Shown here one piece after another: positions 34,253 to 41,539 of a DNA stretch of 64,000 nucleotides. Source of the DNA: an uncultured Spirochaetaceae bacterium (GTDB lineage Bacteria > Spirochaetota > Spirochaetia > Sphaerochaetales > Sphaerochaetaceae); NCBI GenBank assembly GCA_900315435.1, contig OMYY01000011.1, positions 1 through 64,000 of the forward strand, read 5' to 3'. Both the position numbers and the translations under genes were made by a program. Numbering within the stretch: the first letter of the stretch is position 1; every line of letters begins with the position of its first letter. The notes under the pieces are model-generated. The model searched no databases. It saw nothing but the letters and a program-made list of their open reading frames with translations, and had not been told where the DNA came from.

Positions 34253-34374
34253 GTGAGCAGGTACTGGAGCGCACGATGCTCGAGCAGCATCTGAAGCGCA
34301 TCGAGGAGTTGCGAAACGTTCCAGAACAGGCAGGATTCCCGGATGTGGTAGAGTGGCCTGAAATGCCTGAATAA
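34249..34374 (+). CDS. 41-residue protein of unknown function
   Basis: It starts inside the stop of the RHH gene (ATGA) and reads MSEQVLERTMLEQHLKRIEE, then LRNVPEQAGFPDVV. It looks like one amphipathic helix with an acidic tail. The same ATGAGTGAGC start follows the other RHH gene at 33655, suggesting the pair was duplicated together. No family recognised. Confidence 0.45.
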   Translation: MSEQVLERTMLEQHLKRIEELRNVPEQAGFPDVVEWPEMPE

Positions 34375-34388
34375 AAAACAATCTGAAT

Positions 34389-34748
34389 TCAGACCAACTC
34401 TTTGTAGTCCATTTCCAATGCCGATGCCAGCTTCTTGGCCGCGGCAAGCCCGATCGGGCGCTTGCCCCTCTCCATCAGGCTGATGTTCTCCCTGCGGATT
34501 CCGCATTTTTGTGCGAGCTGTGCCTGGGTCATGCCGGTGCGGAGCCTGTTGAGATGCAGCTTCTCGTCCGGGGTGTTCGTCATCTCCGCTTTGATCTGCC
34601 TGTAGACGTCGGATTCGGTGGCCTCGATGAGCTCGTCATCATCAACGACCTTCAGGTCTGGCCACTGTTTGCGGAGATATGGAAGGAGCACTTCCGCCCC
34701 CGAGGTTACCGTGATGTCAATATGGTGATTTCTCTCTACTACCTGCAT
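34389..34748 (-). CDS. XRE-type antitoxin (HigA-like)
   Basis: A 119-residue protein. The C-terminal half holds an XRE HTH (GMTQAQLAQKCGIRRENISL, then MERGKRPIGLAAAKKLASAL). The N-terminal half (about 1-60) is the part expected to bind the toxin. It overlaps the toxin gene by 32 bases, and a GGAGG ribosome site lies inside the toxin gene. Toxin-before-antitoxin order is that of higBA. Confidence 0.85.
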   Translation of the reverse strand: MQVVERNHHIDITVTSGAEVLLPYLRKQWPDLKVVDDDELIEATESDVYRQIKAEMTNTPDEKLHLNRLRTGMTQAQLAQKCGIRRENISLMERGKRPIGLAAAKKLASALEMDYKELV

Positions 34749-34986
34749 ATGTTACCTCCACTTCGAAAGAGATTCCGTTCCATCGCCATACCGCTATCCA
34801 GTGGTAGGAAAGATGGCAATGATAGGTGTCCTTGGTGTTCTTGAGCTTGCTGTAGTTCCTCCAGTTCGTCCGTATCGGGCCGGATTCCCGGATTTCATCC
34901 ACAAGCATAATGAAAAGCTTTTGTTCCGCTTTTGGCATCTTGAGGATTTCTTTGTCCACCTTTCTTTTCCAGAACACCTTGTACAT
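34717..34986 (-). CDS. RelE/HigB-type toxin
   Basis: An 89-residue protein, MYKVFWKRKVDKEILKMPKA and onward, with two helices then strands (TYHCHLSYHWIAVWRW, FEVEVTYAGSREKSPY), matching the compact RelE/HigB ribosome-dependent mRNase fold, in which basic and aromatic residues at the end cut mRNA. The upstream promoter is nearly consensus and its -10 box ends 6 bases before this ATG, so the toxin is probably made from a leaderless message. Confidence 0.8.
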   Translation of the reverse strand: MYKVFWKRKVDKEILKMPKAEQKLFIMLVDEIRESGPIRTNWRNYSKLKNTKDTYHCHLSYHWIAVWRWNGISFEVEVTYAGSREKSPY

Positions 34987-34992
34987 GCTCTA

Positions 34993-35021
34993 AATGTATC
35001 ATAAATGAAACACTCTGTCAA
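34993..35021 (-). promoter_or_regulatory. Promoter of the toxin-antitoxin pair, 6 bases before the toxin ATG
   Basis: Minus strand: TTGACA (35016-35021), a 17-base spacer, TACATT (34993-34998), then TAGAGC and ATG at 34986. Confidence 0.75.
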
Positions 35022-35088
35022 CCAAAGCGTGCAAGCTATGTGGGTAGCGCTCCATGCACCGATTCCGATTCTGTGATTCCATGATGGT

Positions 35089-35469
35089 ATGGAAGACGAT
35101 ATCAGCCAGAGATTTGAGTCATGTGATGCTCGCCTGCTCGAGCACGACAAGCAACTCCACGAATTAAGCCAGAAGGTTGGAGTACTTGAGAATGCATCCA
35201 AGGACTCCTACAAGAGGATAAGCAGCATAGAAGGACAGCTTGTAGCAATCACATCGAAAGTGGATCAACTCTCGGCTGATGTCGGGAAGATGAGCAAGAG
35301 GATCAGGAGCAATGGAGAGAGAGACAGGCGCACGCAGCTCATCGTCATCGCATGTCTCGGCCTCACAGTCGCCCTGTTCGTCTACGTGGTCGTTGCTGAC
35401 AAGGCGTCCGCGAAAGAGATCCTCAAGACGGCCGCGGATGTATCCGCTCTTGCCAGTCATCTGCTTTGA
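35089..35469 (+). CDS. Coiled-coil protein with C-terminal membrane anchor (XhlA-like)
   Basis: A 126-residue protein: a long heptad-rich coiled coil (about 10-75, with DARLLEHDKQLHELSQKVG) followed by one membrane helix (about 83-101) and a short tail. This plan is like XhlA-type membrane proteins of phage lysis cassettes. Three more lysis-like genes follow in the same direction. The functional call rests on architecture and context, since there is no conserved catalytic site. Confidence 0.55.
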   Translation: MEDDISQRFESCDARLLEHDKQLHELSQKVGVLENASKDSYKRISSIEGQLVAITSKVDQLSADVGKMSKRIRSNGERDRRTQLIVIACLGLTVALFVYVVVADKASAKEILKTAADVSALASHLL

Positions 35470-35491
35470 CCAAATTTGGGAGGAAGATCAT

Positions 35492-35935
35492 ATGAATCTT
35501 GCGTTGGAACATTTTTCTGAAGCGTATGGGAACAGTTTCATCCTGTTCGTAATCTTCTCCATCTGCGTTGGGGCACTGATGGAGATTGTGAAGAAGAACG
35601 TCTTCAAGCCTCTTGACGCCTATTTTGAGAATGTCGAGATAAGCGGGAAAGGGAAAGCGGTCTACAGAGCCGCCAAGTATGGCAGCTATGGAGTGCTGGC
35701 GTTGGCTATCAGTCTGTGGTTCGTGCGGTCTCTCATCGCAACCATGCCGTTTCCTGGTATCGAGGACGGAAGGATGGTCTTGTATCCTCTCTATGTGACC
35801 TTGTTCTATCTCCTGCAGTTGCTTGTCTCGATGACCGGTATCAAGGCAATCGTCAATAGGGTCACCGCACCGGCGAGACCAAAGAAGAGATACAAGAAAG
35901 TGTTGATTGAAGAGGATGACGACGAGGAGAACTGA
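35492..35935 (+). CDS. Holin-like three-helix membrane protein
   Basis: A 147-residue protein with about three membrane helices (roughly 15-33, 66-85 and 98-118) and a strongly charged tail (RPKKRYKKVLIEEDDDEEN), as many holins have. GGGAGGA eight bases upstream fixes the start at 35492. It lies between the XhlA-like and the spanin-like genes. Holins make the inner-membrane hole that frees endolysin, but no endolysin is seen in this element. Confidence 0.6.
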   Translation: MNLALEHFSEAYGNSFILFVIFSICVGALMEIVKKNVFKPLDAYFENVEISGKGKAVYRAAKYGSYGVLALAISLWFVRSLIATMPFPGIEDGRMVLYPLYVTLFYLLQLLVSMTGIKAIVNRVTAPARPKKRYKKVLIEEDDDEEN

Positions 35936-35938
35936 GCG

Positions 35939-36310
35939 ATGTGGAAGCTGCTTGCCGCCGTTCTGGTCCCGATTGCCAGCCTTCTTTGGGGCTGGCTGAA
36001 GGGTCGTTCTTCCGGTAAAGAGAAAGCCGAGGCTAAAGCTAGAGTGGCAGTTGCCGACGCCACATCGGAAGCAAACAAGGCAAAGGCATCGGCGGCTGAG
36101 GTAGCGAAGAATACTGCCGTGCATGCCGCAATTACTCTTGCAACGCAAGTGGCGGCATCTAAGGCGGAGAGCCAGGAGTATGCCGAAAGCGTGGAGCAGG
36201 AGATCCAGACAGCCTCTGATACCGGCGACATCGATGCGTTGATTGCCATCGCCAGGCAGCAGAAAGAACGTGCCGACCAGTTTGCCCGGAACCTGGAGGC
36301 AAGACAATGA
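35939..36310 (+). CDS. Anchored coiled-coil protein, inner-membrane spanin-like (Rz-like)
   Basis: A 123-residue protein with one N-terminal membrane helix (about 3-18, LLAAVLVPIASLLWGW) and a long, Ala/Lys/Glu-rich coiled coil to the end. It overlaps a small lipoprotein gene by four bases. A type II anchored coil followed by an overlapping lipoprotein is the layout of Rz/Rz1 spanins, which fuse inner and outer membranes in phage lysis. The sequence itself is not conserved in spanins, so this is inference from layout. Confidence 0.5.
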   Translation: MWKLLAAVLVPIASLLWGWLKGRSSGKEKAEAKARVAVADATSEANKAKASAAEVAKNTAVHAAITLATQVAASKAESQEYAESVEQEIQTASDTGDIDALIAIARQQKERADQFARNLEARQ

Positions 36311-36582
36311 ATCGGTTGATGGTCATCATGCTGGCACTGCCGCTCATCGGCTGCATGACCACCAATGCGGAGCCAGCAGTGGTACATGAGTACCACGAAA
36401 TCAGGCCGGATTACAGCGATGCAAAAGTTGCCCTCTTTGCGGCACGGCCTGATGTGGTACCCGATTTAAGGGACGTTCACACGATGGAGGATGCCGCATA
36501 CAATTCAGTCCAGTTCCAGACAGGCATGGAGCAGTGGATTTTCTATGCTGTCAGTCTTGAGGACTGGATCAAGAAGCTTTGA
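36307..36582 (+). CDS. Small lipoprotein, outer-membrane spanin-like (Rz1-like)
   Basis: A 91-residue lipoprotein with signal MNRLMVIMLALPLIGC (lipobox LIGC, Cys16) and a polar remainder. The start overlaps the previous stop (ATGA). Position after an anchored coiled-coil gene suggests the outer-membrane half of a spanin pair. At 75 mature residues it is longer than classic Rz1, and it lacks a clear proline-rich stretch. A terminator follows. Confidence 0.5.
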   Translation: MNRLMVIMLALPLIGCMTTNAEPAVVHEYHEIRPDYSDAKVALFAARPDVVPDLRDVHTMEDAAYNSVQFQTGMEQWIFYAVSLEDWIKKL

Positions 36583-36599
36583 TTCAAGACCCTGTCCTT

Positions 36600-36633
36600 C
36601 CCGGTTCCCGCATATCGCGGGGCCGGGTTTTTC
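36600..36633 (+). terminator. Terminator of the lysis-like cassette
   Basis: A stem CCCGG..CCCGC / GCGGG..CCGGG (36600-36611 with 36617-36627) and five T residues (36628-36632). It overlaps the stop of the convergent integrase. Confidence 0.85.
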
Positions 36634-37789
36634 ATCTTACGGCGAACTGAAGGATTTTCTCCGACACTCCATACATCTCGTCGATCGCGTCTGCAACGGG
36701 TCTTAGGTTCTCGGCGTACAGGTGTGTGTATCCGGCCTGTACAGAGTTTTCCGGCTGATGCTGCCAAGACAGGTATTCCGCCACCACGAGGTCAGGCAAC
36801 CTGCTTTCGAGCCGGAGGTTCGTGTTCAGGCTGTGCCTGAGGATATGGGGTGTCATGGATTTGATTGCGTCGGGCGTCTCCCATCCCTGCTGAAGCATGG
36901 CATTGGCTGAAAGCCTCCTGATCACATTCTCGAACCAGTTCTGGCTGTAGTGGTACAACCTTCCGTCAGGATGAGCACTGGTACACAGGCGCATCATGGA
37001 ATCCTGTGCGGTAACCGGCAATGGGATGGTCCTGCAGTATCCCCATTTTGGCTTGCCAATTTCTTTGTAGTTGTAGTCCTTCATCGCCTGGTCGATGACG
37101 AGGATGTGGCTTTTCTGGTCGTATTGTCTGGCGGACAGTGCCGCAAGCTCTCCGATGCGCATGCCAGTACATGCAAGCACGATGAAAGTGTCCTGCTCCT
37201 TCTGCGAAGAGAGGAATGATTCGTGGATGAGCCTCTTGATGTCTGAGGACGAGATGGGGAGCTTTTCTGTTGTCTTGGCCGGATGTATGTCCGGCAGGCC
37301 GCTTGCCGGGTTGGCCGGTACGAGGCCTTCGTCCGCAGCCTGTCCAAAGCAGAGCTTGACCATCTTGAAGAACTTCATCGCACGATAACTGAGTCCTTCC
37401 TTCTCAACCAGGAAGTACATGATTGTCTTGCATTCCTTCCTCGAGACTTCCTCTATCGGCTTGTAATAGAGGCTAGGGATTCCTTTCGACAGGAGACTGT
37501 CGAGCTCGGCGGACTTGACGGCAATCATATCGGCATACCGTGCGGTATATTGCTTCCCGGTAATCCTGGCGTCCTTGTATCTTGGGTTCGTCTCCGGATC
37601 CATGAATGAGGCGAGCACTGATGCGAGGGTAGGTGAATCCAGCTTATTTGTCCGATAGAGCCTGTCGACATGACGTTGCGCCTGGGCCAGAGTTGAGCCC
37701 TCGGCCTTCCTTGTCACTCTGTGGCCGTTGATGTTGACCTTGTAGTAGAACGTGTTTCTTTGCTGGTAAACCTGTGGAATCTTGTCCAT
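36632..37789 (-). CDS. int: Tyrosine-recombinase integrase
   Basis: A 385-residue integrase: an N-terminal arm-binding region (VYQQRNTFYYKVNINGHRVT), a SAM-like core-binding domain (about 60-180), and a catalytic domain with ACTGMRIGELAAL (first Arg), HILRHSLNTNL (H-x-x-R) and a final tyrosine in VQAGYTHLYAENL. It is adjacent to tRNA-Gly and transcribed away from it. GGAGG ribosome site. It cuts and joins the element at the tRNA 3' end. An excisionase gene is not obvious unless one of the RHH proteins serves. Confidence 0.93.
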   Translation of the reverse strand: MDKIPQVYQQRNTFYYKVNINGHRVTRKAEGSTLAQAQRHVDRLYRTNKLDSPTLASVLASFMDPETNPRYKDARITGKQYTARYADMIAVKSAELDSLLSKGIPSLYYKPIEEVSRKECKTIMYFLVEKEGLSYRAMKFFKMVKLCFGQAADEGLVPANPASGLPDIHPAKTTEKLPISSSDIKRLIHESFLSSQKEQDTFIVLACTGMRIGELAALSARQYDQKSHILVIDQAMKDYNYKEIGKPKWGYCRTIPLPVTAQDSMMRLCTSAHPDGRLYHYSQNWFENVIRRLSANAMLQQGWETPDAIKSMTPHILRHSLNTNLRLESRLPDLVVAEYLSWQHQPENSVQAGYTHLYAENLRPVADAIDEMYGVSEKILQFAVR

Positions 37790-37824
37790 AAAACCTCCCT
37801 GTCCAGATGGAAAAATCCCTTGCG

Positions 37825-37852
37825 TTGTCCAACATTTGTCCAACGTTGGACA
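37825..37852. promoter_or_regulatory. TTGTCCAAC repeats with a perfect 16-base palindrome upstream of int
   Basis: TTGTCCAAC occurs at 37825-37833 and 37836-37844 (11-base period). The second copy forms the palindrome TGTCCAACGTTGGACA (37837-37852). It is a likely regulator or integrase-arm site, lying 36 bases before the integrase start. Confidence 0.5.
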
Positions 37853-37884
37853 CTTTTCGCAAAGTTGAAGAGGTTTTATGCATC

Positions 37885-37911
37885 GCAACTTGTTGTGTGC
37901 CAACAAGTTGC
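37885..37911. repeat. Perfect 11-base inverted repeat next to the tRNA-Gly 3' end
   Basis: GCAACTTGTTG (37885-37895), a 5-base loop and CAACAAGTTGC (37901-37911). It ends four bases from the tRNA. There is no T-run, so it is not a standard terminator. It may be a recombination or processing site. Confidence 0.6.
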
Positions 37912-37915
37912 TTAG

Positions 37916-37987
37916 AGCGCCAGACGGGAATCGAACCCGCATCTCAAGCTTGGGAAGCTCGTATCTTAACCATTGGACTACAAGCGC
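37916..37987 (-). tRNA. tRNA-Gly (anticodon CCC), integration target
   Basis: A minus-strand cloverleaf of 72 bases: acceptor GCGCTTG, anticodon stem CGAGC/GCTTG with loop TTCCCAA (anticodon CCC), T arm GCGGG-TTCGATT-CCCGT, discriminator T as usual for Gly, CCA not encoded. The acceptor has one T-T mismatch (positions 6 and 67) and one G-T pair. The 3' half faces the integrase, so it may have been supplied by the element. Confidence 0.9.
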
Positions 37988-38048
37988 AATGTTTCTAGAG
38001 GCTAACATACCACAATCAGACGGAAATGACAAGCGAGGTTTCGCATTG

Positions 38049-38077
38049 TTGCAAACAACTGCCGGTTTTGGCATGAT
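38049..38077 (+). promoter_or_regulatory. Promoter of the GNAT gene, 7 bases before its start codon
   Basis: TTGCAA (38049-38054), a 17-base spacer, CATGAT (38072-38077), then GGAGCAC and ATG at 38085. Confidence 0.45.
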
Positions 38078-38084
38078 GGAGCAC

Positions 38085-38633
38085 ATGTCAGGTACACTCA
38101 GTAGCCGCTGGGCAGGATTCGAGCCTAGAGCAAAAGCATTATATGTATCGTCTTTTCCCAAAGTGGAACGGTTTCCCTATGGGTTGATTTGCGCAGTGGC
38201 CTACCTTCCGGGGTTCCATTTCCGGACTTGGTACATCGACGGGAAGTTCATCGGTTTGACCTATACGCTGACTCGGCACAGCATGTCGGTGATCTACTAC
38301 TTGGCGGTAGTGGAAGAGGAGCGGGGCAAAGGCTACGGGGCTTTGATTCTGAAAGAACTATGCAAACTCCGTCCGCGTACCGCCCTGATTACGGAGAGCG
38401 ACGACATCCAGGCAGCCAACCGGGTGCAGCGCCAGCGCAGGATAGCCTTCTATTTGCGCAATGGATTCGTACAGACCGGCTGGCAGTTGGCCGACTATAG
38501 CGGACTGTACGATATCATGGCCACCGTTTCCGGCTTGGACGTGAGGAAAGCCCGCCGCCTTATCGGCAGATTTACCCCTTGGGTCCAGAGCAGGCTTGTC
38601 AGATCGCCAGGGGTTCCTTCTCCAGGTGCTTGA
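38085..38633 (+). CDS. GNAT-family N-acetyltransferase
   Basis: A 182-residue acetyltransferase. The acetyl-CoA site is visible as VIYYLAVVEEERGKGYGALI (the R/Q-x-x-G-x-G/A loop being ERGKGYG). Strand and helix order fits GNAT, and RRIAFYLRNGF is the usual late 'Y-x-x-x-G-F'. The acceptor is unknown. Two further in-frame ATGs at 38073 and 38076 are possible starts, but the promoter's -10 box covers them. The 3' end overlaps the convergent MATE gene by 35 bases. Confidence 0.85.
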   Translation: MSGTLSSRWAGFEPRAKALYVSSFPKVERFPYGLICAVAYLPGFHFRTWYIDGKFIGLTYTLTRHSMSVIYYLAVVEEERGKGYGALILKELCKLRPRTALITESDDIQAANRVQRQRRIAFYLRNGFVQTGWQLADYSGLYDIMATVSGLDVRKARRLIGRFTPWVQSRLVRSPGVPSPGA

Positions 38634-39948
38634 TCAGGACCAGCAGCGCAACCGTCGTGTAGATGCCCGCGGCCAACCACGCGGCCGGATCTCCCGCGAC
38701 GGAAAGCAGGTAGCTGTGGGTGTGGGTCGCGATGGTCGCCATGACCCATCGCGCGGCCAGCTCGACGATGCCGCTGATGACGGTGAGCGTCGCATACCCG
38801 CAACCCTCGAGACTGTTCCGGCAGATGAAAATCATCGAAAGCGGAATAAAGAACAGCATGGAAAGGAAGATATAGGTTTCCGCCCATGGCATCAGGCTCT
38901 GGATATCTGTTCCTCGTGAGAAGAACAAGCCCATCATCGCTGGAAGCATGCACTTCAACAACAGGGCCGCCAGCACGGAATAGACGACCATCATCCCCGT
39001 CGCGGTCCTGACGCCTTTCTTGATCCGGGAAAGCGTGTGCTTCCCCCAGTTCTGCCCGCAGAAGTTCGCCATGGTGGTGCCGATAGCCGGCATCGGCTGG
39101 GTGACGATGCTCTGGATCTTGCTGGCCGCGGTGAAAGCGGCGACGGCCGTGGAGCCGAACAGGTTGATCGCGCCCTGCATGATCATGGTGCCGATGGCGG
39201 TGATGCCGTATTGCATTGCCATCAGCAAGCCCATGGTCATCTGGAATCGGACATGCTCCCGCTTCGGCCGCCATTCCCCCCTGAGGGGGATGAGCATGCG
39301 GACCTTTTTCAACAGGAACGCCAGGCAAAGGAAGGCCGAGACGCCTTGGCTGATCACGGTCGCCCAGGCGGCTCCTGCCACCCCCATATGGAGCCCGATG
39401 ATCATCCACAAATCCAGGATCGTGTTCAGCGTGGCGCTGATGATCAGGAAGACGAGCGGGGCGCGACTGTTGCCGACCGCCCGCAGAAATCCGGAGAACA
39501 GGTTGTAGAGGATGGTCGTGACGATGCCAAGGGCGATGATCAGGATGTAGATATAGGCCATGTCGTAGATGTCGTCCGGGGTGTGCATCATCGTGAGCAT
39601 CTTCCGCATGAAGACGGAGAATCCGACGGTAAGGCCTACCGTGCAGAGCAAGGAGAGCGCCAGCCCGCTTGCGACACTCCGCCTGACTCCCTCGTTGTCT
39701 CCAGCCCCGAAACGTTGGCTGGTCAGGACTGCGAAGCCGTTGGTCATCCCTTGGGCGAAGCCGGTGACCAGGAACATGATGGTGCCGGTGGAACCCACGG
39801 CGGCCAGGGCCTGCGGGCCAAGCGCATGGCCCACGATGGCTGTATCGGTCATGTTGTAGACCTGCTGGAGCACGTTGCCGATTGCGATGGGGATGGTGAA
39901 GTCCAGGATGTGCCTGGCCACCGACCCCGTGGTCATGTCTTGCTGCAT
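38599..39948 (-). CDS. MATE-family efflux transporter
   Basis: A 449-residue MATE exporter, the fourth in the window and less like the other three. It begins MTTGSVARHILDFTIPIAIG (after a short MQQD), has the 'Y-N-M-T-D-T-A-I-V-G' first-helix motif, and about twelve helices. Its promoter (TGGACA, 17 bases, TAATAC) ends nine bases before the ATG. Substrate unknown. Confidence 0.9.
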   Translation of the reverse strand: MQQDMTTGSVARHILDFTIPIAIGNVLQQVYNMTDTAIVGHALGPQALAAVGSTGTIMFLVTGFAQGMTNGFAVLTSQRFGAGDNEGVRRSVASGLALSLLCTVGLTVGFSVFMRKMLTMMHTPDDIYDMAYIYILIIALGIVTTILYNLFSGFLRAVGNSRAPLVFLIISATLNTILDLWMIIGLHMGVAGAAWATVISQGVSAFLCLAFLLKKVRMLIPLRGEWRPKREHVRFQMTMGLLMAMQYGITAIGTMIMQGAINLFGSTAVAAFTAASKIQSIVTQPMPAIGTTMANFCGQNWGKHTLSRIKKGVRTATGMMVVYSVLAALLLKCMLPAMMGLFFSRGTDIQSLMPWAETYIFLSMLFFIPLSMIFICRNSLEGCGYATLTVISGIVELAARWVMATIATHTHSYLLSVAGDPAAWLAAGIYTTVALLVLIKHLEKEPLAI

Positions 39949-39957
39949 ATGTCTCTG

Positions 39958-39986
39958 GTATTACCCGGTTATTCGCTTTCTGTCCA
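39958..39986 (-). promoter_or_regulatory. Promoter of the fourth MATE gene, 9 bases before its start codon
   Basis: Minus strand: TGGACA (39981-39986), a 17-base spacer, TAATAC (39958-39963), then 9 bases to ATG 39948. Confidence 0.6.
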
Positions 39987-40047
39987 GAGAATCCATTCCC
40001 CATGAAAAACACATGAGAACGCATTCCCATCTTTGAGAAGGAATTGT

Positions 40048-40608
40048 ATGCTTCACAGCATGAAGCGTCTTTCCGTCCTGATTGTGGCAACTGCCTGTTG
40101 TTCCGCACCTTTGGCTGCCGGGACCTCTATCAGTTTCGGAAGTGGGGCTTCGGCCGCCTGGTACCAGGCCCATGTCGAGGATGATGGGGACCTTCCCTTC
40201 CGTTCGGCTGCGGAGGTTACCTTATCTCCGGCCCTTGGTCTCAAGTTTGGGAATAATGGCTTGTACGCATATGTGCCTGTCTCGTATATCAGTCCATCCA
40301 TGGAGTTCAATGACAAACAATTGAAGCCCTGTCTGGAACTGGGATTCGGCATGAGGGGGGAGTGGTTCTTCACCGATGTGTTTGGGGCGATGCTCTCCGC
40401 GTCGATCAACCAAGGTTGGTACATGAGTGCCGATGAGGGCAAATTCGCTTCGTTCACCCTAGGAACAGGTCCCCTTTTCCTCCGTCAGCTCGGTCCGTCC
40501 GACCGCTTGGTGTTCTCGGTGCCAGTGGGCCTTGACATCAGGGACGACGTATTCGCCCCAACCCTGGGCGTCGGGGTGGCCTACTATCATGACGTGAGGC
40601 TGAGATGA
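40048..40608 (+). CDS. Small outer-membrane beta-barrel-like protein
   Basis: A 186-residue exported protein. The signal peptide ends near LAAG, followed by eight or so predicted amphipathic strands (for example LGLKFGNNGLYAYVPV and RLVFSVPVGLDI) ending in VGVAYYHDVRLR. It looks like a small OmpA/OmpW-sized barrel. AAGGA five bases upstream gives the start. Its stop overlaps the start of a caspase-fold lipoprotein gene (ATGA), so the two are co-translated and may work together. No family recognised. Confidence 0.6.
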   Translation: MLHSMKRLSVLIVATACCSAPLAAGTSISFGSGASAAWYQAHVEDDGDLPFRSAAEVTLSPALGLKFGNNGLYAYVPVSYISPSMEFNDKQLKPCLELGFGMRGEWFFTDVFGAMLSASINQGWYMSADEGKFASFTLGTGPLFLRQLGPSDRLVFSVPVGLDIRDDVFAPTLGVGVAYYHDVRLR

Positions 40609-41486
40609 TGGGAAAGAGACTGATGCTGGCGTTGCTCTGCGTGGTATCCCTGCTGTGTGCCGGATGCGAGCTCGTCACGGAGGAACCGAAGCGCGACGTC
40701 CATTTCATAGGTGTCGGCTTGTCCTATAAGCTGTCATCGGGTACTGCTGGATCCGGAGTCCTGATTCCCGTCGGCACGGAATCGGCCACAGGGAAGGTGC
40801 TTCCAAGTTGTCTGCATGATGTTTCGAGTGTCTATACCCGGTTCTCGACGAGGGGATATGATTCCTTTACCAGTTATAGTGGAGGCAGCTCGCTGGCCTA
40901 TATCACCGATGCGAACGGAACCACCGATTCGTATTCCCTCTGTGTTTCCGCCCTGGATTCGGTAGCTTCCGTTGCAAAAGATTCCGACCTGACGATCTTC
41001 TACTATAGCGGTCATGGATACGGCGATGGATTGCTGGTGCTGACCGATGGGATTACCCAGACGGTGTCGGGCAATACCTACGTGACTGGCAAGCTGTTGG
41101 GTGTCGACACCCTGCTTGCGAAGCTGTCCGCTATCGCTGGGGACAAGTTGGTGATCATGGACTCCTGCTATTCCGGCAATCTGGTGGATGCATGGGCGGG
41201 CCATAGTTCCGAGGGGTTCGAGCGTTTCTTCGCCGGCCATGGCGACTCCAACATCTATGTCCTGACCGCCTCGGCCGCGAGCGAGCTGTCTTTCTGCGGC
41301 TCGGAGTACGGGTATTTCACCAAGGTCGTGACTACGTTGCTCGCGGATAATTCACGGATTGCCTTCAGCGACTTGTATGACGCCGTTTCGGAGTATTTCG
41401 CGAGTCGGACCTTTGCGTATAGCGGAAACCTCTACGAGATGCATCCGGCCAGCAACACCTCGGTTCCGCTCGACCTGCTGGTCTGA
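40605..41486 (+). CDS. Caspase-fold (C14-type) lipoprotein
   Basis: A 293-residue lipoprotein: signal with lipobox LCAGC, then a caspase/metacaspase-like p20 domain. The catalytic pair is clear: His137 in FYYSGHGYGDG and Cys188 in VIMDSCYSGNLVD, each at the end of a hydrophobic strand as in caspase-fold peptidases. The remainder (about 200-290, with VLTASAASELSF) matches the strand after the active Cys. It is probably a lipid-anchored periplasmic or outer-membrane peptidase. Targets and trigger are unknown. Coupled to the small barrel gene upstream. Confidence 0.88.
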   Translation: MMGKRLMLALLCVVSLLCAGCELVTEEPKRDVHFIGVGLSYKLSSGTAGSGVLIPVGTESATGKVLPSCLHDVSSVYTRFSTRGYDSFTSYSGGSSLAYITDANGTTDSYSLCVSALDSVASVAKDSDLTIFYYSGHGYGDGLLVLTDGITQTVSGNTYVTGKLLGVDTLLAKLSAIAGDKLVIMDSCYSGNLVDAWAGHSSEGFERFFAGHGDSNIYVLTASAASELSFCGSEYGYFTKVVTTLLADNSRIAFSDLYDAVSEYFASRTFAYSGNLYEMHPASNTSVPLDLLV

Positions 41487-41503
41487 ATCCGGTTTCTGCC
41501 ACG

Positions 41504-41532
41504 TTGACAGGAAGGGGCGGAAACTTTAGCTT
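41504..41532 (+). promoter_or_regulatory. Promoter of the NYN gene, 7 bases before its start codon
   Basis: TTGACA (41504-41509), a 17-base spacer, TAGCTT (41527-41532), then 7 bases to ATG 41540. GAGG lies only one base before the ATG, too close for a normal ribosome site. Confidence 0.55.
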
Positions 41533-41539
41533 CTGAGGT

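Larger units (their letters stand above)
33469..37915. mobile_element. Compact integrative element inserted at tRNA-Gly
   Basis: A tyrosine recombinase lies next to the 3' end of tRNA-Gly, the usual target of such enzymes. Leftwards follow two RHH-like genes, an XRE regulator, a HigBA-like pair and four lysis-like genes, all more AT-rich than the flanks. No capsid, tail, packaging or replication gene is present. The left limit at 33469 is arbitrary, since no direct repeat of the tRNA end was identified. Confidence 0.65.

Noticed and set aside
33469-37915. Complete prophage
   Set aside because: No terminase, portal, capsid, tail or replication gene is present between integrase and regulators.
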